This document shows, piece after piece, positions 44,266 to 57,766 of a stretch of 64,000 bases of DNA (the stretch's first letter is position 1; every line of letters starts with the position of its first letter). The notes below the pieces were generated by a model. The model saw only the letters and a list, made by a program, of their open reading frames with translations. It was not told the DNA's origin and made no database searches. Made by a program: the position numbers and the translations under genes. The stretch is from Lomentospora prolificans. Taxonomy: Eukaryota; Ascomycota; Sordariomycetes; Microascales; Microascaceae. The stretch lies in assembly GCA_029532625.1 (NCBI GenBank), contig JARFXM010000009.1, positions 2,294,001 through 2,358,000 on the forward strand. The letters are read 5' to 3'.

Positions 44266-47200
44266 TTACAACCACGGCATCCACAGCGCATCGCACTGCG
44301 CTAGATTAAGCGGGTTAACCGCCTTTGCAATCAAATCAATCACCGTCTGCGTCGCCGGGAGGTTCCCGGGCGGGCTCTGCGCAAGGCTGACCGCGCGCTT
44401 CACGATTTGGTCAGTGTTCACCTGCACCGTCTCTCGGATAGTGTCCGAGGGTACCTCCATAAACTGCTCCTTGCGGTGACTATAAGTAGTAAACCACACG
44501 AGGATCTCGTCGCGGACGAAGAGCGTGAGGTTGTGCTCGAGATCGAGCTCGGGCTCCGTGAGACACCGGGCGATGGCCAACATGGCGACGCTAAAGATAC
44601 CCTCCGTTGCGAGCGGACCCATCAGAGTCTGAAGATTGGGCGTCAACCGGAAGGGGACCAGCTCAGGGTTGACGAAATAGGGCTTACTAACCCCCATGTA
44701 CGCCATGAGCTCCGAACCCCAAATGTTGCCAGATCCACGAGCAATATGCATCTTGTGCGGATATCGGTTGTGCATGTACAAGATGTACGTCATAAAGGTG
44801 AGCGTTGCCAACTGGTACGAGAATTGCCGTCTAAACAGCCAGAAGTCTTCGAACTCGGGATAGATGCGCTGGAAATAGTCGAGCACCACAGTATGCGGTA
44901 CCCACTTCTCTTGGATGGCATTGAGGACTTCGAGGCGAGCCGTAGCGTGCTGTTCCGAGGGACGATGCTTTGAAGAGTTAGGCGTGGCTATGGAAGGCGG
45001 GCCTATTGGTGAACTTACCGATGACTTGGGCTCCAAGATGGCCCTCAGCTTTTCCATCGCAAATAGGATAGGTTCGTCCTTAGATAGCTTGTTCCTTCGG
45101 CAGTGATCTTCGTATATGCCTTGCAGAGTAACCCAGCTGGCATCTTCCTTGACAATTCGGATATGCGGTGCCAAGGGAACCATGATGGGTAGCGTGAACT
45201 GAAGATCTCGCCTTCGACTCTCCTTCTTCTTGCTCAGAGTCTGGTTTAGGTGGCGGAAGAGCTGGAGAATGCGCTCCTCGCGCCGACAGTGACGAGCAGC
45301 CGGGTGCTGGACGGCCCATGAATGGACGCTTCCGTCACGACCTCTCATGCGTAGACGCCTATAAGACGCGCTGCTGGTACGAACGAGGTCGACGTTAGGC
45401 AGAAAGCGGTCGATCTTGACAAAGTCTTGGTTCTTGTCCTTATGCAACAGGTACTGCCCGGGAATGTCGACGTCATCGAATTTCTGGTACTGGAATTCGC
45501 TGAGGTGAAGGGAGAATCCCTCCAAGGACACACGGCAGTTGCGCCTGTCAAGTTTCTCCTCAAACTTGTTTCTCCAGCCACGGAGCTTGTGAATATATTC
45601 GTACATGGTTGGCTTGACCTGGACAAAATCGGCCTCAAACGACTTCTTGATATGGGCCGGCAGGATCGTCTCGGCAAATCGAGTGATGTTGGTCTCAGTA
45701 GCTGCAGGCAGCTTGACGTCTTTGGCGAAGGAGGCAGGCATCCGGCTAACGTAGGCAAGTGCATCGTTGAGTAGAGCAACGATGAGGCGGTAAGCATCCT
45801 CGTCAGGCGGGCACTTGAAATGCTTTTGAATCTGGTCCACCATGGTTTCCATCGACAGTGCAAGGAGCGGGAATGCGGTCTTTAATGTCGTCATGATCTC
45901 GTCGTTGAGCTCCCACGGCTTCCGTTGACCCCCCGCGGCGGGCTGCTGGTTCTGGCCTTGCTGGGCTGCTAGTTGTTGGGCAGGACGCGCCTGCGCGGGC
46001 TGGGCCGCAGCTTGTTGAGGCGTGGCCTGGCCCTGCGGCGCGGCTGTCTGTGGCTTCTGTCCGTCCTTGGCTGGCTCAGGCTTAGCGTTCGCATTCTCAG
46101 TCTTAGCAGCGTCGCCGTTCGCAGTTCCGGGTCTCGACGTCGAGCCTTCAGGCTTCTCCGTCTTAGCCTGAACAGGTGACCCGGTCGCACCACCAGCGGC
46201 GGCTGCCTGCTGCGCCTTTCTTGCCTTCTCGGCCCTCTCCTTGGCCTCCTGGCTCTTCTTGATCGTAAACATGTCCTCTCGATTGGTCCTAAGTTGGAAA
46301 TAAAGAGCCTGGGGGAAGGACCTCGCGATCCTGAGCAAAATGTTAAGGAGTCGAGGGGCCTCCTTGTAGCCGAGTCCGCTGAGAAGCTGAGGGATATAGG
46401 TGATCCAGTACCAAACCGGTGTCTCTCCCTTGTAGTCGTCAAAGCCGGAGGCGATAACGCCCTCATTGTTATCCAGCGTCAAGAGCCAAAGGATCCGGGA
46501 GATGAGCTTGCGACACTTGTGGCTCTTGTAGCTACCGACAGCCTGAAGGTACGAGGTTAGCGCCTGCTTGGCAGAGTTCAAGTCGCTCGGGTCATCCTTG
46601 AACTTCCGCTCATTGAAGTAACCCCACTCTGCCCAGGCCTTGGCGGCGGTGATGTCAAAGTACAGCGCGGTTCCAAAAGCGGCGTCGGCCTCCGAATTCT
46701 CCTTCAGTTTCTCGAGGAACATGCCCTTGAGAGTGTAAAACTCCGCCTTCTGAGGAGCCGAGAAGTAGTTCAAGTTAGTATTGTTAATGACGTCCAGGCC
46801 ATTTCGTAGCTCATCAGGGTTCTCGTAGTGGCATCTGGCCTGTTCTCTAAGCTTGAGGAATGCCTCTTGGATCTCAATGTTTGGTAATGTGTAAATCCTG
46901 CTCAGCTGGCTAATGCAGACCTCGGGGAGGCTGTGCTTCCGCGCAACGTGCGCGAACCTGTTGATGATCCAGGCCGTCTCATGGTATCCACGGTAAGCGA
47001 AGGACGCGCCGCCTGCATTTTGGCCGCCAGGCTGGGGAGCCAGTTGTAGATACTTTAGGTTGATCAACCCAAAGATATGTTGCCTCCAGGTCACTAGATC
47101 TTGCCAAGATTGAATGTCGTCCCAGACGTTTGGAAGTCGATCTCTCCAGGCACCGAGCAACAACTTCAACTCGCCCGACTTGACGTCGAGATTGCTCTGA

Positions 47201-50200
47201 GTGGTATTGGCAAGACTCTGGCAGATGATGCTTGCATCGTGGAGCTCCACTAGCTGCTGGAAGTTCTGTAACAGGGGGATGTGTGCTTTGGTTAGATTAG
47301 CCGGGAGTTGATGCCACTTTCGGATTGACAGCTGAATGGCCTCGTCACACACGCGGCTGAAATCATTCGCGGTCTCTTGACCGTTGTGGAATCTCAACAA
47401 CGACATGAATGCCTGGAAGAAGAGGCGACGAGGTGTTGGCGCATCCATAAAGCCCTTGATGATGTTGTCTAAGCCCTCGCGGTGAGTAGCATCCTGCCAC
47501 ATGTCGTGACACCTCCATGCGCACTCGAGAAGGAGATCTTGAAAGTTCTCGTGCTTAGCGAAGTCCTGGAGCATATCCCATTGTTGGAGCTTCTGAGCAC
47601 AGCGCACCCAGTGATCTTCCCAGAGCATGTATTCAGCTTGGGAGAAGGGTGTGACACCGGTGCGCGCCTTGATCTGTGCCGCCTCGTACATCCGCTGGGC
47701 CTTGTCCCACATACCATTCTGCTCGTAAGAAAGCGCGGCATTGGATTCAACGAACTGGCAACGACGGCGCCACGTTCCATAAAACATATCCTCCTCCTCG
47801 AGCGAGGCATACAAATCCACCAGAGCGTCGAGGTTGCTCTCCCTTACAGTTGCAGAGTCCACTTCGGGCTTAACGGCAGCCTTCTCAAGTTGCACAAGAC
47901 CAGTGTACCAGCCGCCATACGTCTTGGACACGAACTTTACCACATGAGGAGGGAGCTTGCACTCGGGCCAAGCTCTCGAAGCACCTTCCATGAGGGACTG
48001 GACCACGTTGGGACGCTTATCAATTTGGCGGTTGTGGTAGTCCTTGGTGATTAACGCCACCAATCCTTTTTGAAGGTCCATGCGTTCGTCCTTCGCAGTT
48101 GCAGACCAGAACATTGGGAAGAGAGTTGTCCAGAGTTGGTGAGCAACCGTGGAGTCGACGTGCTGGAGTTGAGCAAGCGGCTCCAGAATATCGCGGACTT
48201 TGACATCACCTAATTCAGTGAGGAATTTGCGGTGCTCGGCCATGAACGCCTCGAATTTATCGTCGCAGATCATACTTGGCTCTCGAGTATCCTTGGCATA
48301 CATGGATGTGAGCTGTGAAGGAGACCACGTCTGGTAATCGTCGCGGTTCAGTTGCGCGGCAGCGTTCGACTCAACGGCGCCAAGGAGAAGCTGCGAGGCC
48401 TGGACGAGCCAATAGGAGTCGGCAAGACTTGTCCAGTTTTGGTCCGCAATGACATATGCGAGACGGGCAGTCGCGGTTTTAGACAAGCTTCGATCCATGA
48501 TTGTCATGAATCGGTTCCTCATTTCGACGTCTTGGGCTCGGGTTCCAATGAGGAAAGCTTGCTCCATCCGCACCGTTAACTCGGTCCTCGTGACCTTGGG
48601 GTCCTCGTAAATGCGAATAACGAGCCTTAGGAACTTAGTGAGCATTGTGGGGTCAGGACGGTGTTCGAAAGACAGCATTTTATGGAGGACCGCCGTTTTT
48701 TCCTTGAGGGTCGGCCAGGTCCCCTCCGAGCGGAAGACCCATCCTTCTACCATTTCGAGAATAGCTTCGCACAGCGGAATGTGGTACGACTTCTCGACAA
48801 GAGTTGCTAGGACACTGAGGAAGGGTCGCCTATTATCACCAAGAACTTCCATTCGCAATGCGACGGTGATGATGGCTCTCAGCATAATCTGGGTCTGGAT
48901 CTCAAGCTCGTAGGGGGTCATCTCTCCGGTAGCGGGAGCATTGGGGTCCTGAGAGCGTGGCGGCGTGGCCTGAGCGCTAGCCACGGAGGTATAATGCTGG
49001 ACGTGTTCCCGCGCAAGTCGACTTTGCAATGCCTTCATAAGGATTGGCACGTGTTGGTCAATAACCGTAGGCTTGCGCTGGCCCAGAGACCAAAGCAGGT
49101 TGACTCCCGAAGCATAACTGCCGTTGGCCATCAGCTCGCCAGCGATAGTTGAGAGCGCCGTTATGGTTTCCGACGTTTGAACCTCTGATTCGCCCTCGCC
49201 ATCGGCATCCTCCATTGGTACGTCCTCCGGAACTGCATCCAGAATCCTCTTAATGATTGGCACAATCTCTCGTTCCTCTCCAGTATTCTTCTCCGCAACG
49301 TGAAGACAATCTTGGATCTCTGGATTCTCCGACTTGACGCATTTCTCAACAACCTTCAGTATGGCGCTAAGGTTCTTATTGATCCAATCGTCCGATTTGA
49401 AGTTCAGTATGACTCTAACAACCATGAGAGTATTGATGATACTCGTCATAAACTTCTCGTCGTACTTTTCCTTGTCAGATGGATCGGCGGTCAAGACGGT
49501 TTGAGTCTTCTCAGACGCCAGGAAGCCGTTGGTCATCGCGGGGAAGGTGTCAAGGTCAAGGTCACCCCAGTACTGCGGCTGAAGGAGGTTATAAAGTAGC
49601 TGGACCGCCTTCTTGGCGAGGTCTCCAGTCAGGGGAGCGGGGGTAGCCGCACCAGCCGGCGTAGCGTCCTTGGCCTTGGCAGACTGGAGAGGGAACCGGT
49701 CGCTCAGCTGGGCGATGAATTCAATCAGGTACTTAACCATTTTCTGGCGTGCCACTGGAGGGATGACAAAGTCGGACTTGTCAACTGCTAACGGGGCGGC
49801 GCTTTGTCGTGGCGCCGAGGGCGAGGCCGATCCTTGCTGCTGGTCGCCTTCGAGCTTCCGCTTCTTAGTGTTCGGCGACTCTGACAAGGCTCGTGTACCA
49901 GGGGCTCCCTGTCGGGCCGCAGAAGGCGAGGCAGAGCCAGGAGTCTCGGAGTCAGGTCGTCGCTTCCTCGAGGTTGGTGACTCCGGGGCAGGAGTTTCAG
50001 TGGCCGTCTTGCCTTCTACACGACGTTGCTCCCATTGCCAAATAAGCCACATCATACTGAGGGCAAGCTTGCGATTCTCGTTAGTCAGGTTGGGAGGCAT
50101 GGCCACCTTTCTCAGTGACGAGATAATAAGCATCACGTATTTATCGCGTGCCTCATAGAAGAGGTCGGGATGCTTCACCAAGAAGTGGAAGATAGAAGTC

Positions 50201-53200
50201 ATCTGATGATTATTCTGGCCCTCATCCGCAAGAACGCGGCGGGGAGCAAGAGCCCACGCGTTGCTACGCTCGTTGGGGAGGGTGTTGCATCGTTTAGGAA
50301 GGACAGGTGCCACCAACTCTAAGGCTTGGCTAACAAGGGCCCTACCCTCGTTCTGGTTGATCCTAAGGAGGGAGACATAGATTTGCGTCGGAATCTTAGC
50401 TGGCGTTTCAAATAATGCAATAAAGTATCCGATGACGACGTAGGCCGCGTGCTTAATGATGACATCGTCGAGCCGAATGTAGGTCCAGCCAAACTTGATG
50501 ATATCCTTGCGGGAATCTTGCAGGGATGTGTGGTAGTACTTGACGATCATAGCGGACAATTGCAGCACCTCAAAGCGCGTATGATCGATCCCAGGCTGGG
50601 CCGTGTCGTCGATGTTCATATCGGAAATGACTCTCCACATCCTCGTAGAGACAGCATCTAGGACGGCCCGATCCATAAGCTTAGGGCCCTTAGTCGGCTC
50701 CACCTGGTTCCAGTTCCGCATAACATCCATGGCGATGATGGGATTCACAATGTTGTGAAGAAGGAACCACTTCGTCTTTTGTGGTGCTGTCTTGCTGCCA
50801 TAGACCTCGAGACACTTGAAGAACGTCGACTTCCAAAACTCGACCGAGTCGCTGCAAATGATAAACTTGTAAATGTAGGCGTAGACAGGATGGGTAGCTC
50901 TGAACTCGCCAACAGTGACTGACTGGATGAGGCTAAGAAGAGGGTCAAGATCCTTGGGTGACTGTTCAAGTGTCTTCACTAAAATAGAGACGAGCTGTTC
51001 CGCCGCTTGGTCGGCAGGGAGACGAAGCTGGGGAGGGAGAGTGAAGTTGCGAAGCGTCTGCTCCAGCTCCTTGCCAGCCTGTTTCAGCCAGGTAACTACC
51101 TCAGCCTTCTGCATCCACACCTCGGCTCCAGGCCATCTGCTCAGAGAATCAAGGATGTGAATAGCATTGATCACGGCCGAAAACTTCATGTCAGCCTGCT
51201 TCTGGCCGACCTCAACACATTTCTTAATTAGATTCTCGACATCGGCAGTGGCTGCCTCACGCAGGGGACCGCTGTCGGGATCATCCAGAGCTTGAGCCAG
51301 AAATCGGCCATACTTGAGCTCGCCGAGCTTGCTTAGAAGAAATCCCCATACTTCCTTTGGGTATCGGTTGATATACTTGAAGAGAGGAGGCCTGAACGGG
51401 CTCTTCTGCGTTCGGCGAAGCTGCTCCTCAAGATCCAGCACAGTATGGATAAGTCGCTCCTTGAAACCGTCGGCACCATCAGGAAGCAGGTGGAAAACAT
51501 TGAAAACTGATGCGATCACCTTCATCGAAGGGTTCTGCTCAAAGAATGTGAACGAGATTTGCTGCAGAACATTGGGGTCCGCGATAGCCTTGATATGGTC
51601 AAGTAGTCGGGCGCCAATTTCTAACTTGAAATAATTGGTGAGCAGTTTGAGGATGCGCGCAAGGTTGTTTAGGCCATGTTCCGTTAGCTTTTTTGAGTCT
51701 GCGAGGTTGGCGAGCACGGGTCTTAAACCTCCCTGCAGAAGTTCCTTAGGCAGCTTGGTAGAAGGCGAGACTATCGACTTGAGAGCATCATTGGCAGCCT
51801 CAATAGTCGCCTGGGACTCGGAGTATAAGGACTTGAAGAAAACGGCCACAACCTTTGTTCGAGTTGCAGTCAGCGCCGTCTTGGAGAAGTCTGGGAATGC
51901 CACGGCCGTGCTGAGGAGCTTGATGCACGCTACCCTCAAGGCCACAATGTTCTCCTGCGTTCTGTATTCAGCAGGCTTGTTCGCTAAGGACTCATCGCTA
52001 GCGTCGGCGAGCGCGAGACACTCCATCAGCATACGATTGAGATTGTCATCAAAGGTGACCCAATCTTGCTTCAGGTTCATGTGGTACGTAACAGCATCAA
52101 TATAACCGATCTGGACGGCAAACGGCAAAGCGCGCAGAGGCTTGGCGTAAATGGGCTGGAGGAGCCGATCCCTGTGATGCTCAACAAGCTCCCAGACTTG
52201 GCAGTTTGCAGCGGAGGCGATGAGCTCTAGAGACCGTTTCGCCGTATCCCTTATGTGTGGATTCATGTTACAAAGTTCGCCGTTAAACAGCATACAGATC
52301 TGCGCAAGTCTCGGTTGTTTAGCCTGAGGTTGTCCAGGCTGCGATCGTACAGGCGTAACATCGTCCTTCTTGGCATTCTTAGTCAAGCGCTTGAGAAGAA
52401 TCTCGAGTGTTTCCTGAGCATAGCGCCTCGTTTTCTCAGGCAAATCTTGTGGGATATCCTTTATGACGTATAGAAGGGCACGAATGAACTCCCCCTGCTT
52501 AGAGGCTAACCAGTAGTCGCCCAAGTCAAATTCGGTGAGCAGGAATTTGATGCCAAGAGCGCCACCCGTCTTGGTGAACCACTCTTCCTCATAGCAGCTA
52601 TGGCAGAACGTTGTAGACATGTAGGTAAAGAATGGTAATCGAGCGACGCCAATCTCGGAGCCGAAGATCGTGGCAGTTGATCGGTGGATTTCGCGCAAAG
52701 CAGCTTGAGCAACCTCGCGTACCTCGATCTGGTCAGAAGCCAGGGACTCGACTATGGCATCACCAAGAACTCGGGTATCGATGCAAACAGGGCCCTCGCC
52801 GGCTAGCTGATCGAACTGAGTCATGACGCGCTTCACATCGATAACGGCCCTACCGACTTCGATAATAGTGAAGTGTCGGCACACATTCATCAAGAAGCCA
52901 TCAGACTCTTCCTTGAACTCCGGCATGGCTTCCGCGACCATGAGGGCCTTGAGCAGACGCTTCACAAGAGCGTCCTGGCCATCTTTCTTAGGAATAGAAC
53001 AGTCGCGAGACGAGGTGACGAATTGGGAGAAGTCGAACTCGAACTTTCTCCTCACCAAGTCCTGGACCTGAAGGCGGATGAGTCGTGGATAGTCTTCCGG
53101 AAGGCCATCGAAGCCAATGCGCAACTTGAGCTGAGCCTTGAGGAACGCGAGCGCTTGTTTCTTGTAATACAAATCGTGTTGACGGCCCTGATTCGCCTTG

Positions 53201-56200
53201 GCCGTCGGTTTCGAAGGCTCAGTGAGCTTCCTGATCGCAAGGTCGATACCAATCTCGGCGGGGAATGGGCGGTCCTTTTTTGATCCAACAAGACGAAGTT
53301 GTAAGCTGGCCGGGTCGTCCGCGAATTCCTGGAAGTTGAGCTGTTGAGCATCCGTCATGAACTTCCTATTGCGCCCGCCAAGCTTGCCCAAAATCCGCAT
53401 CGTGGCATGGGCGTGGAAATGGCTGTACGGGTGAGGTTTAAGGTGATCAAAGAGGGCGGTCATAAGCTCATCAACTACCGGGGCCATGATAGGGTCCAGA
53501 TAATCAGCAGTTAGATTATCCACACAGAGTTCCAGAGTCCTGAGGCCCTGTCCAACGAGATCCGTGCCCGAGCGGAGGGCCACAACCAGAGGTCTCATCA
53601 AGAAGCTAAGGTGGGGAAGGAGGTTGCTGAGCCGAGCTGGGACCGTGAGGCACAACTCGACATACAGATCGCGCTCAGACGGCTTCCGTGCAACCATGAG
53701 AAGGTTGTTGAGTACGTCGAGAAGCATTTCCAAGAGTGGCAGGATTTGTTTGTAGAGGTGCTCGAATTTGCCACCACCAATACTCCGAAACAGCGACCTA
53801 AGAAGCAGGAAGTAATTGATGGGCTCTTCAGCTTTTGAAGACAAGTCGATGGATTTTGTGACGATGTCTACAACATGGGGTAGGAGGACTTGTTCGTTGT
53901 GACTAGCGAATAAAGTCACGGCCATGAAAGCAAGCTTGAATAATCTCAGCAGGATGGCAGACTTCCTCACGTCGGCAGAGCCGACTTGGTCGATTCTCTC
54001 CATCAAGAATCGGAGAAGCATGCCGCAAAAACTGGGGGAGGTAGCTTCGCTCGCAAGGAAAAATTGAGGTATATGGAGAAGGGCGGTGTGCTCGAATATC
54101 ATTTCGTAAAGCTGGGGTATCTCTTGTTGGAAAACTTCATGAAACGTGGCAGGATCAATGTAGTGGAAGACAGTCGCAAAGGTCTCTAGCAGGTCCTTTT
54201 CCTCCTTGCTGCAGTTAACATTCGCAACATATTCGACAGGAGAAGTAGCCTGCGCCTCAGTCGGCGGCTTCTCGACCTCGTAGTACCGGAAAACGTGAGC
54301 GCCTTCCCGGAATAACTTGGTGATAACCTTGACCTCCTCAGCCGTAAAACCGAATGCAACATCCTGCCAGTGGGGAGGAGCATTCTTAGGGTCAACACCC
54401 GGACCGACGTTGCAGGTACGGAGTTGATAAAAGGTATTCTTCAGACCATTCATGAGGTTTCTGAAGAGAAATTTATTATCGGCGATCGGGTCAGGGGGAC
54501 GGTCGCGAGGATTGGTGGTCCTGATGGGGGTGGCTGTGAAGATATCGATCTCATCCCAGTCGGGAGGGAACCGCTTATCCGGCAGGTAGGGTTCCGTCAC
54601 GCCGTCAGCAGCCTGCTGAGCATACTTTTTGGAAAGTTTGACGGCATTGGGATACTGTCGATTCATTGCCGCAAACTTGTCTCCGATAGAATTGAGAATC
54701 TTGAGTAAATAGTGCCTAGCGTCGACCTTGTTAGGCATCTTGGCGATGCACTCGGCCATGTTCAGGAGCAACTTCGCACTCATAGTCTGGAAGCTCGCGC
54801 CAGGAAAATCATCCTGAAGGTTCTTGGTGTAGACTTCAACAGTCTTCCTAATCTGCTCAGGCTTGAGCAGGTCCCTAACATGGTGAATTAAATCGGCAAG
54901 CATGCTATATGCGAGGGGCCTCATTGTCTCGTATACAGTTACGCCATCTCCAGTCAAAGTCCTCTCGTCCAACAACTCATCAATCTTGTTGAGAAAGATC
55001 TTAGGTGATGAGTAGTTAATGATGTGACGAATGGCCACGAGAAGTTCCTTCCTTGCACTCGACTTTTCGCGAGGACAATCCTTGAGGAGCCGGACAATGA
55101 CATCCGGAAGGACCTTGATGAAGTCGATCAGTTGATTTTGATACTGTCTCAGAAGGTAGGCCAAGAAGCTCATGGTCTTGACTTGGGCTGTGATGAAATC
55201 ACCAAAGGCTGCCCGGTTCTTAATCAGAGGGCTGACACCAGTGAATATCTCGCCCTTTGCCCTAGCCTCTTCGTGCGCCTGCTTCTGCGCACTCGCCTCT
55301 AGCAAGAGCACGCTCGTGATAGTCGGGACAAAAAGCTTGACATTGTGTGGAACAAGCTGGCGCGATACCTGGAAAATGGATACTACTATTATAGGACACT
55401 CTGCGAGCACCTTAAAGGATAATATGCCCTTAACAAGCATCCGGTTTTGCTGTTGCGGGTCCGGTCCAAGATCATTGACGGAGGCGACAGGAGATCCGGG
55501 TCTGGGGGACTGAAAGTTCGTCTGAGTGCTGCCGGGTGTGGATGGCGCGCCATGGTTCGCATTGGCCGTAAGGGAGGTGTTATCTAGCTGTTCCCTTACT
55601 ATCCTCTCCGTCTGGCCGAAGATCTCTTGAATTAGCGAAAGGAAAGGTTGAATCTTCCCAGACAATTGCCTAGGCAAATGCCTAAGAATTTCCGAAACAA
55701 TTTTGACGCAAAGAACGGCATTCTCTTCATTATCTTGTCGCACAAGGTTCATAAGAAGATCGACAAGCTCTTCGCCGTAGGGCTCGAGCGCGGGTGTAGG
55801 TTGAGCGGGTGCGCCGGCGGCGGGAGGTGGAGGGGCAAAAGGAGTTGGTAATCGGTGGAGTATCTCGAGAATACAGTTGCGCAATTTCTATACATCATTA
55901 GAGAAGCTTTGCATGGCGATCCCAGAAAGAGCAGCACTTACCTGTTCGGGAGAATTGCTGTGAAAGATGGATGGTCCCCTAAGAATGTTGATGAAAACCG
56001 GCATCACCTTTCTAAGGAAGACGGGGTATACAGGGCCGGCCGTGTAGTGATCGAGGTTGTCACGCAAAGCGGACGCTGCTTCTATCCTTAACCGAGCCTC
56101 TGGAGTCATTATGGTTAACTTGCTATTATCAGATCCGTGGGGACTGTCGTGCGCCTTACCAATCTCTGGGGTCGCCAGCCGTTTCACGACATCGTCGAGT

Positions 56201-56211
56201 ATATTCGCCAT
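44266..56211 (-). CDS. TRA1: Tra1, pseudokinase scaffold of SAGA and NuA4
   Basis: Giant PIKK-family protein that binds activators and recruits the SAGA and NuA4 histone acetyltransferase complexes. Exons 56211-56160, 56099-55942 and 55887-44266: about 3943 aa if the last exon is continuous, 3926 if a candidate 51-nt intron at 44968-45018 is removed (yeast Tra1 3744, human TRRAP 3859). The start is the ATG at 56211; exon 2 gives the conserved VMPVFINILRGPSIF and exon 3 begins KLRNCILEILHRLP. HEAT repeats fill most of the protein (e.g. HATMRILGKLGGRNRKFM). The FAT domain runs to about 3350 (YFSAPQKAEFYTLKGMFLEKL), followed by an Ala/Gln/Pro linker (about 46000-46250), the kinase fold and a FATC end (AVNPLNLAQCDALWMPWL). 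The catalytic loop and DFG positions hold ARGSGNIWG-type sequence, so no kinase activity is expected. A second Ser/Pro/Lys-rich insert lies near 49800-50010. Confidence 0.96.
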
Positions 56212-57100
56212 GCTGGCGGCTGGCGCATCAGATAGATGCGAAGCTCACTTCCATGGACTGTTGAAGATGAGCGACCTATGGTCGGACCAAGACCAGCTTC
56301 CCTTTGATGCGACTATTTACACTCGCACGTGGCTCTAATGACACCGATGCAGGGCTCTACGGAAATCGAGCTCGCAGATGGAAATGATGGAATTAATTGT
56401 CACGGGCCGGGGGGTGGTAACTAATATGTTTACCAAAGCTCCGCCGCCAATTTTTGATGTATCCGGCACGGAATCGTCTCTGGGGAGATGTTGGGGTGAT
56501 GATGCGGGAAAGAAGGCGATGTATTCGCGATGTCCGATGTCCGTGGGAGCTTCCTCACTTCCGAAAGCTTTAACATTGAAGTTGCTGTGGAAATTTCGAG
56601 GGAAGTCGCGGTCGGGGCTTGCTGTCGCGAAACCATATCGCGCTAGGTGCTGGATCAATATTTTTCCGGTCCAATCAAACGTGGGGTTGGCCACCTCTCG
56701 CTTTGTCAGCGGAACATCCAGCTTCCATTCGCGGCCACAATTTCCACTCCCGAGCTGAATGCTTATCGATAAGCCATCAAGACCTCACAGCCATCCCCAC
56801 CTATGGAGGGGTCCCACCACGTACAGTCGATATAAGGGGATTGAGGGGTTTCAAGATGGGTCTATATTCTATCTGTTGATTCTCGACAGTAGAGTCGGTG
56901 GATAACGGTATCCAGACATCGGTTCGTATGTAATAGAACACATATCGTGGATTGTGTTCTCAAACATTCATTTCTCCCCACCTCAACTTATCTTCAAGTC
57001 TCCTTGGTCGCTGCTCAACGTATATACCCGAGAGGCTCTTCGACTCATCGGGTCCTTCTAAGATCCTCCTCCTCTTGCCCTCTTAGGCCCCTCCGTCACA
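56212..57100. promoter_or_regulatory. Shared intergenic region between TRA1 and AIG2-like gene
   Basis: About 890 bp between divergent start codons. Open frames of 119-126 codons exist on both strands (56335-56694 minus lacks an ATG start), but none has a supporting motif. It should hold both promoters. Confidence 0.4.
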
Positions 57101-57766
57101 ATGCTGAAACCCAACGGCGAAGAGAGATTGCAGGCTGCAGTTCACACCACGCCCCTGCCCGAACCTAATGGCGCGAATGGACCGTTCACGGCATTCTTTT
57201 ATGGTGAGTGGCCGCTCCAGTCGCATGACATTTGTCAGTAATAGCCAGAATCAGACTAATGAGTCACATCGGGAGGGCTAAGGGACATTGGTAGGTTTGT
57301 TTCCTGGTTGGCAGCAGCTTCGCTCCGTGCAGAGCGTACCTTGTTAGCAAGGCAAGTGGACTAACACGGTAAGCAGATGGCACCCGAGGTCCTCTTCTCC
57401 GTGATTTATGGACAGAAGAAACCTGGAAAGGTCTTCGAGGACCTTCATACCATCAACCCGGCGATCCTCAATGGCCATGTCCGGCGCCGGGTCTCGTTCG
57501 CAGATTACCCAGGCGTTGTACCCCAGGAAGGTGAATCGGTCCGTGGAATGTATGTGACTGGCCTCACCGATGCCAACATTGGTAGGCTCGACGTTTTTGA
57601 GGGAGTAGAGTACGTTCGACGAAAGGTTCAAGTGCGGTTAATCGAGACGGACGAAGTGAAAGAAACCGAAACGTACATCTACCTACACCCGGATCATCTT
57701 GAGAAAGGAGAATGGGACTTTGAGCATTTCAAGAAGGAGAAGTTGGCACTTTGGTCGAGGGCATGA
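57101..57766 (+). CDS. AIG2-like / gamma-glutamylcyclotransferase-fold protein with an 8-nt microexon
   Basis: Small enzyme of the GGCT/AIG2-like superfamily, whose members cleave gamma-glutamyl peptides or related amines; the substrate here is unknown. Exons 57101-57203, 57283-57290 (GGACATTG, 8 nt) and 57377-57766, giving 166 aa. Exon 1 ends TTC TTT TAT G, the microexon adds GG ACA TTG, and exon 3 opens ATG GCA CCC, producing FFYGTLMAPEVLF, which is the family's conserved YGTL loop. Both introns have good signals: GTGAGT/GACTAAT/CTAAG and GTAGGT/GACTAAC/GCAG. Downstream are RRVSFADYPGVVP, RGMYVTGLTDANIGRLDVFEGVEYVRRKVQV, shown here as its parts LDVFEG and EYVRRKVQV, with the likely catalytic Glu in that block. 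A naive start at 57377 would yield an enzyme lacking the loop. The gene is divergent from TRA1. Confidence 0.93.

Noticed and set aside
56335..56694. 119-codon minus-strand ORF upstream of TRA1
   Set aside because: Its first codon is GTG, with no ATG in the leading part; no supporting motif.
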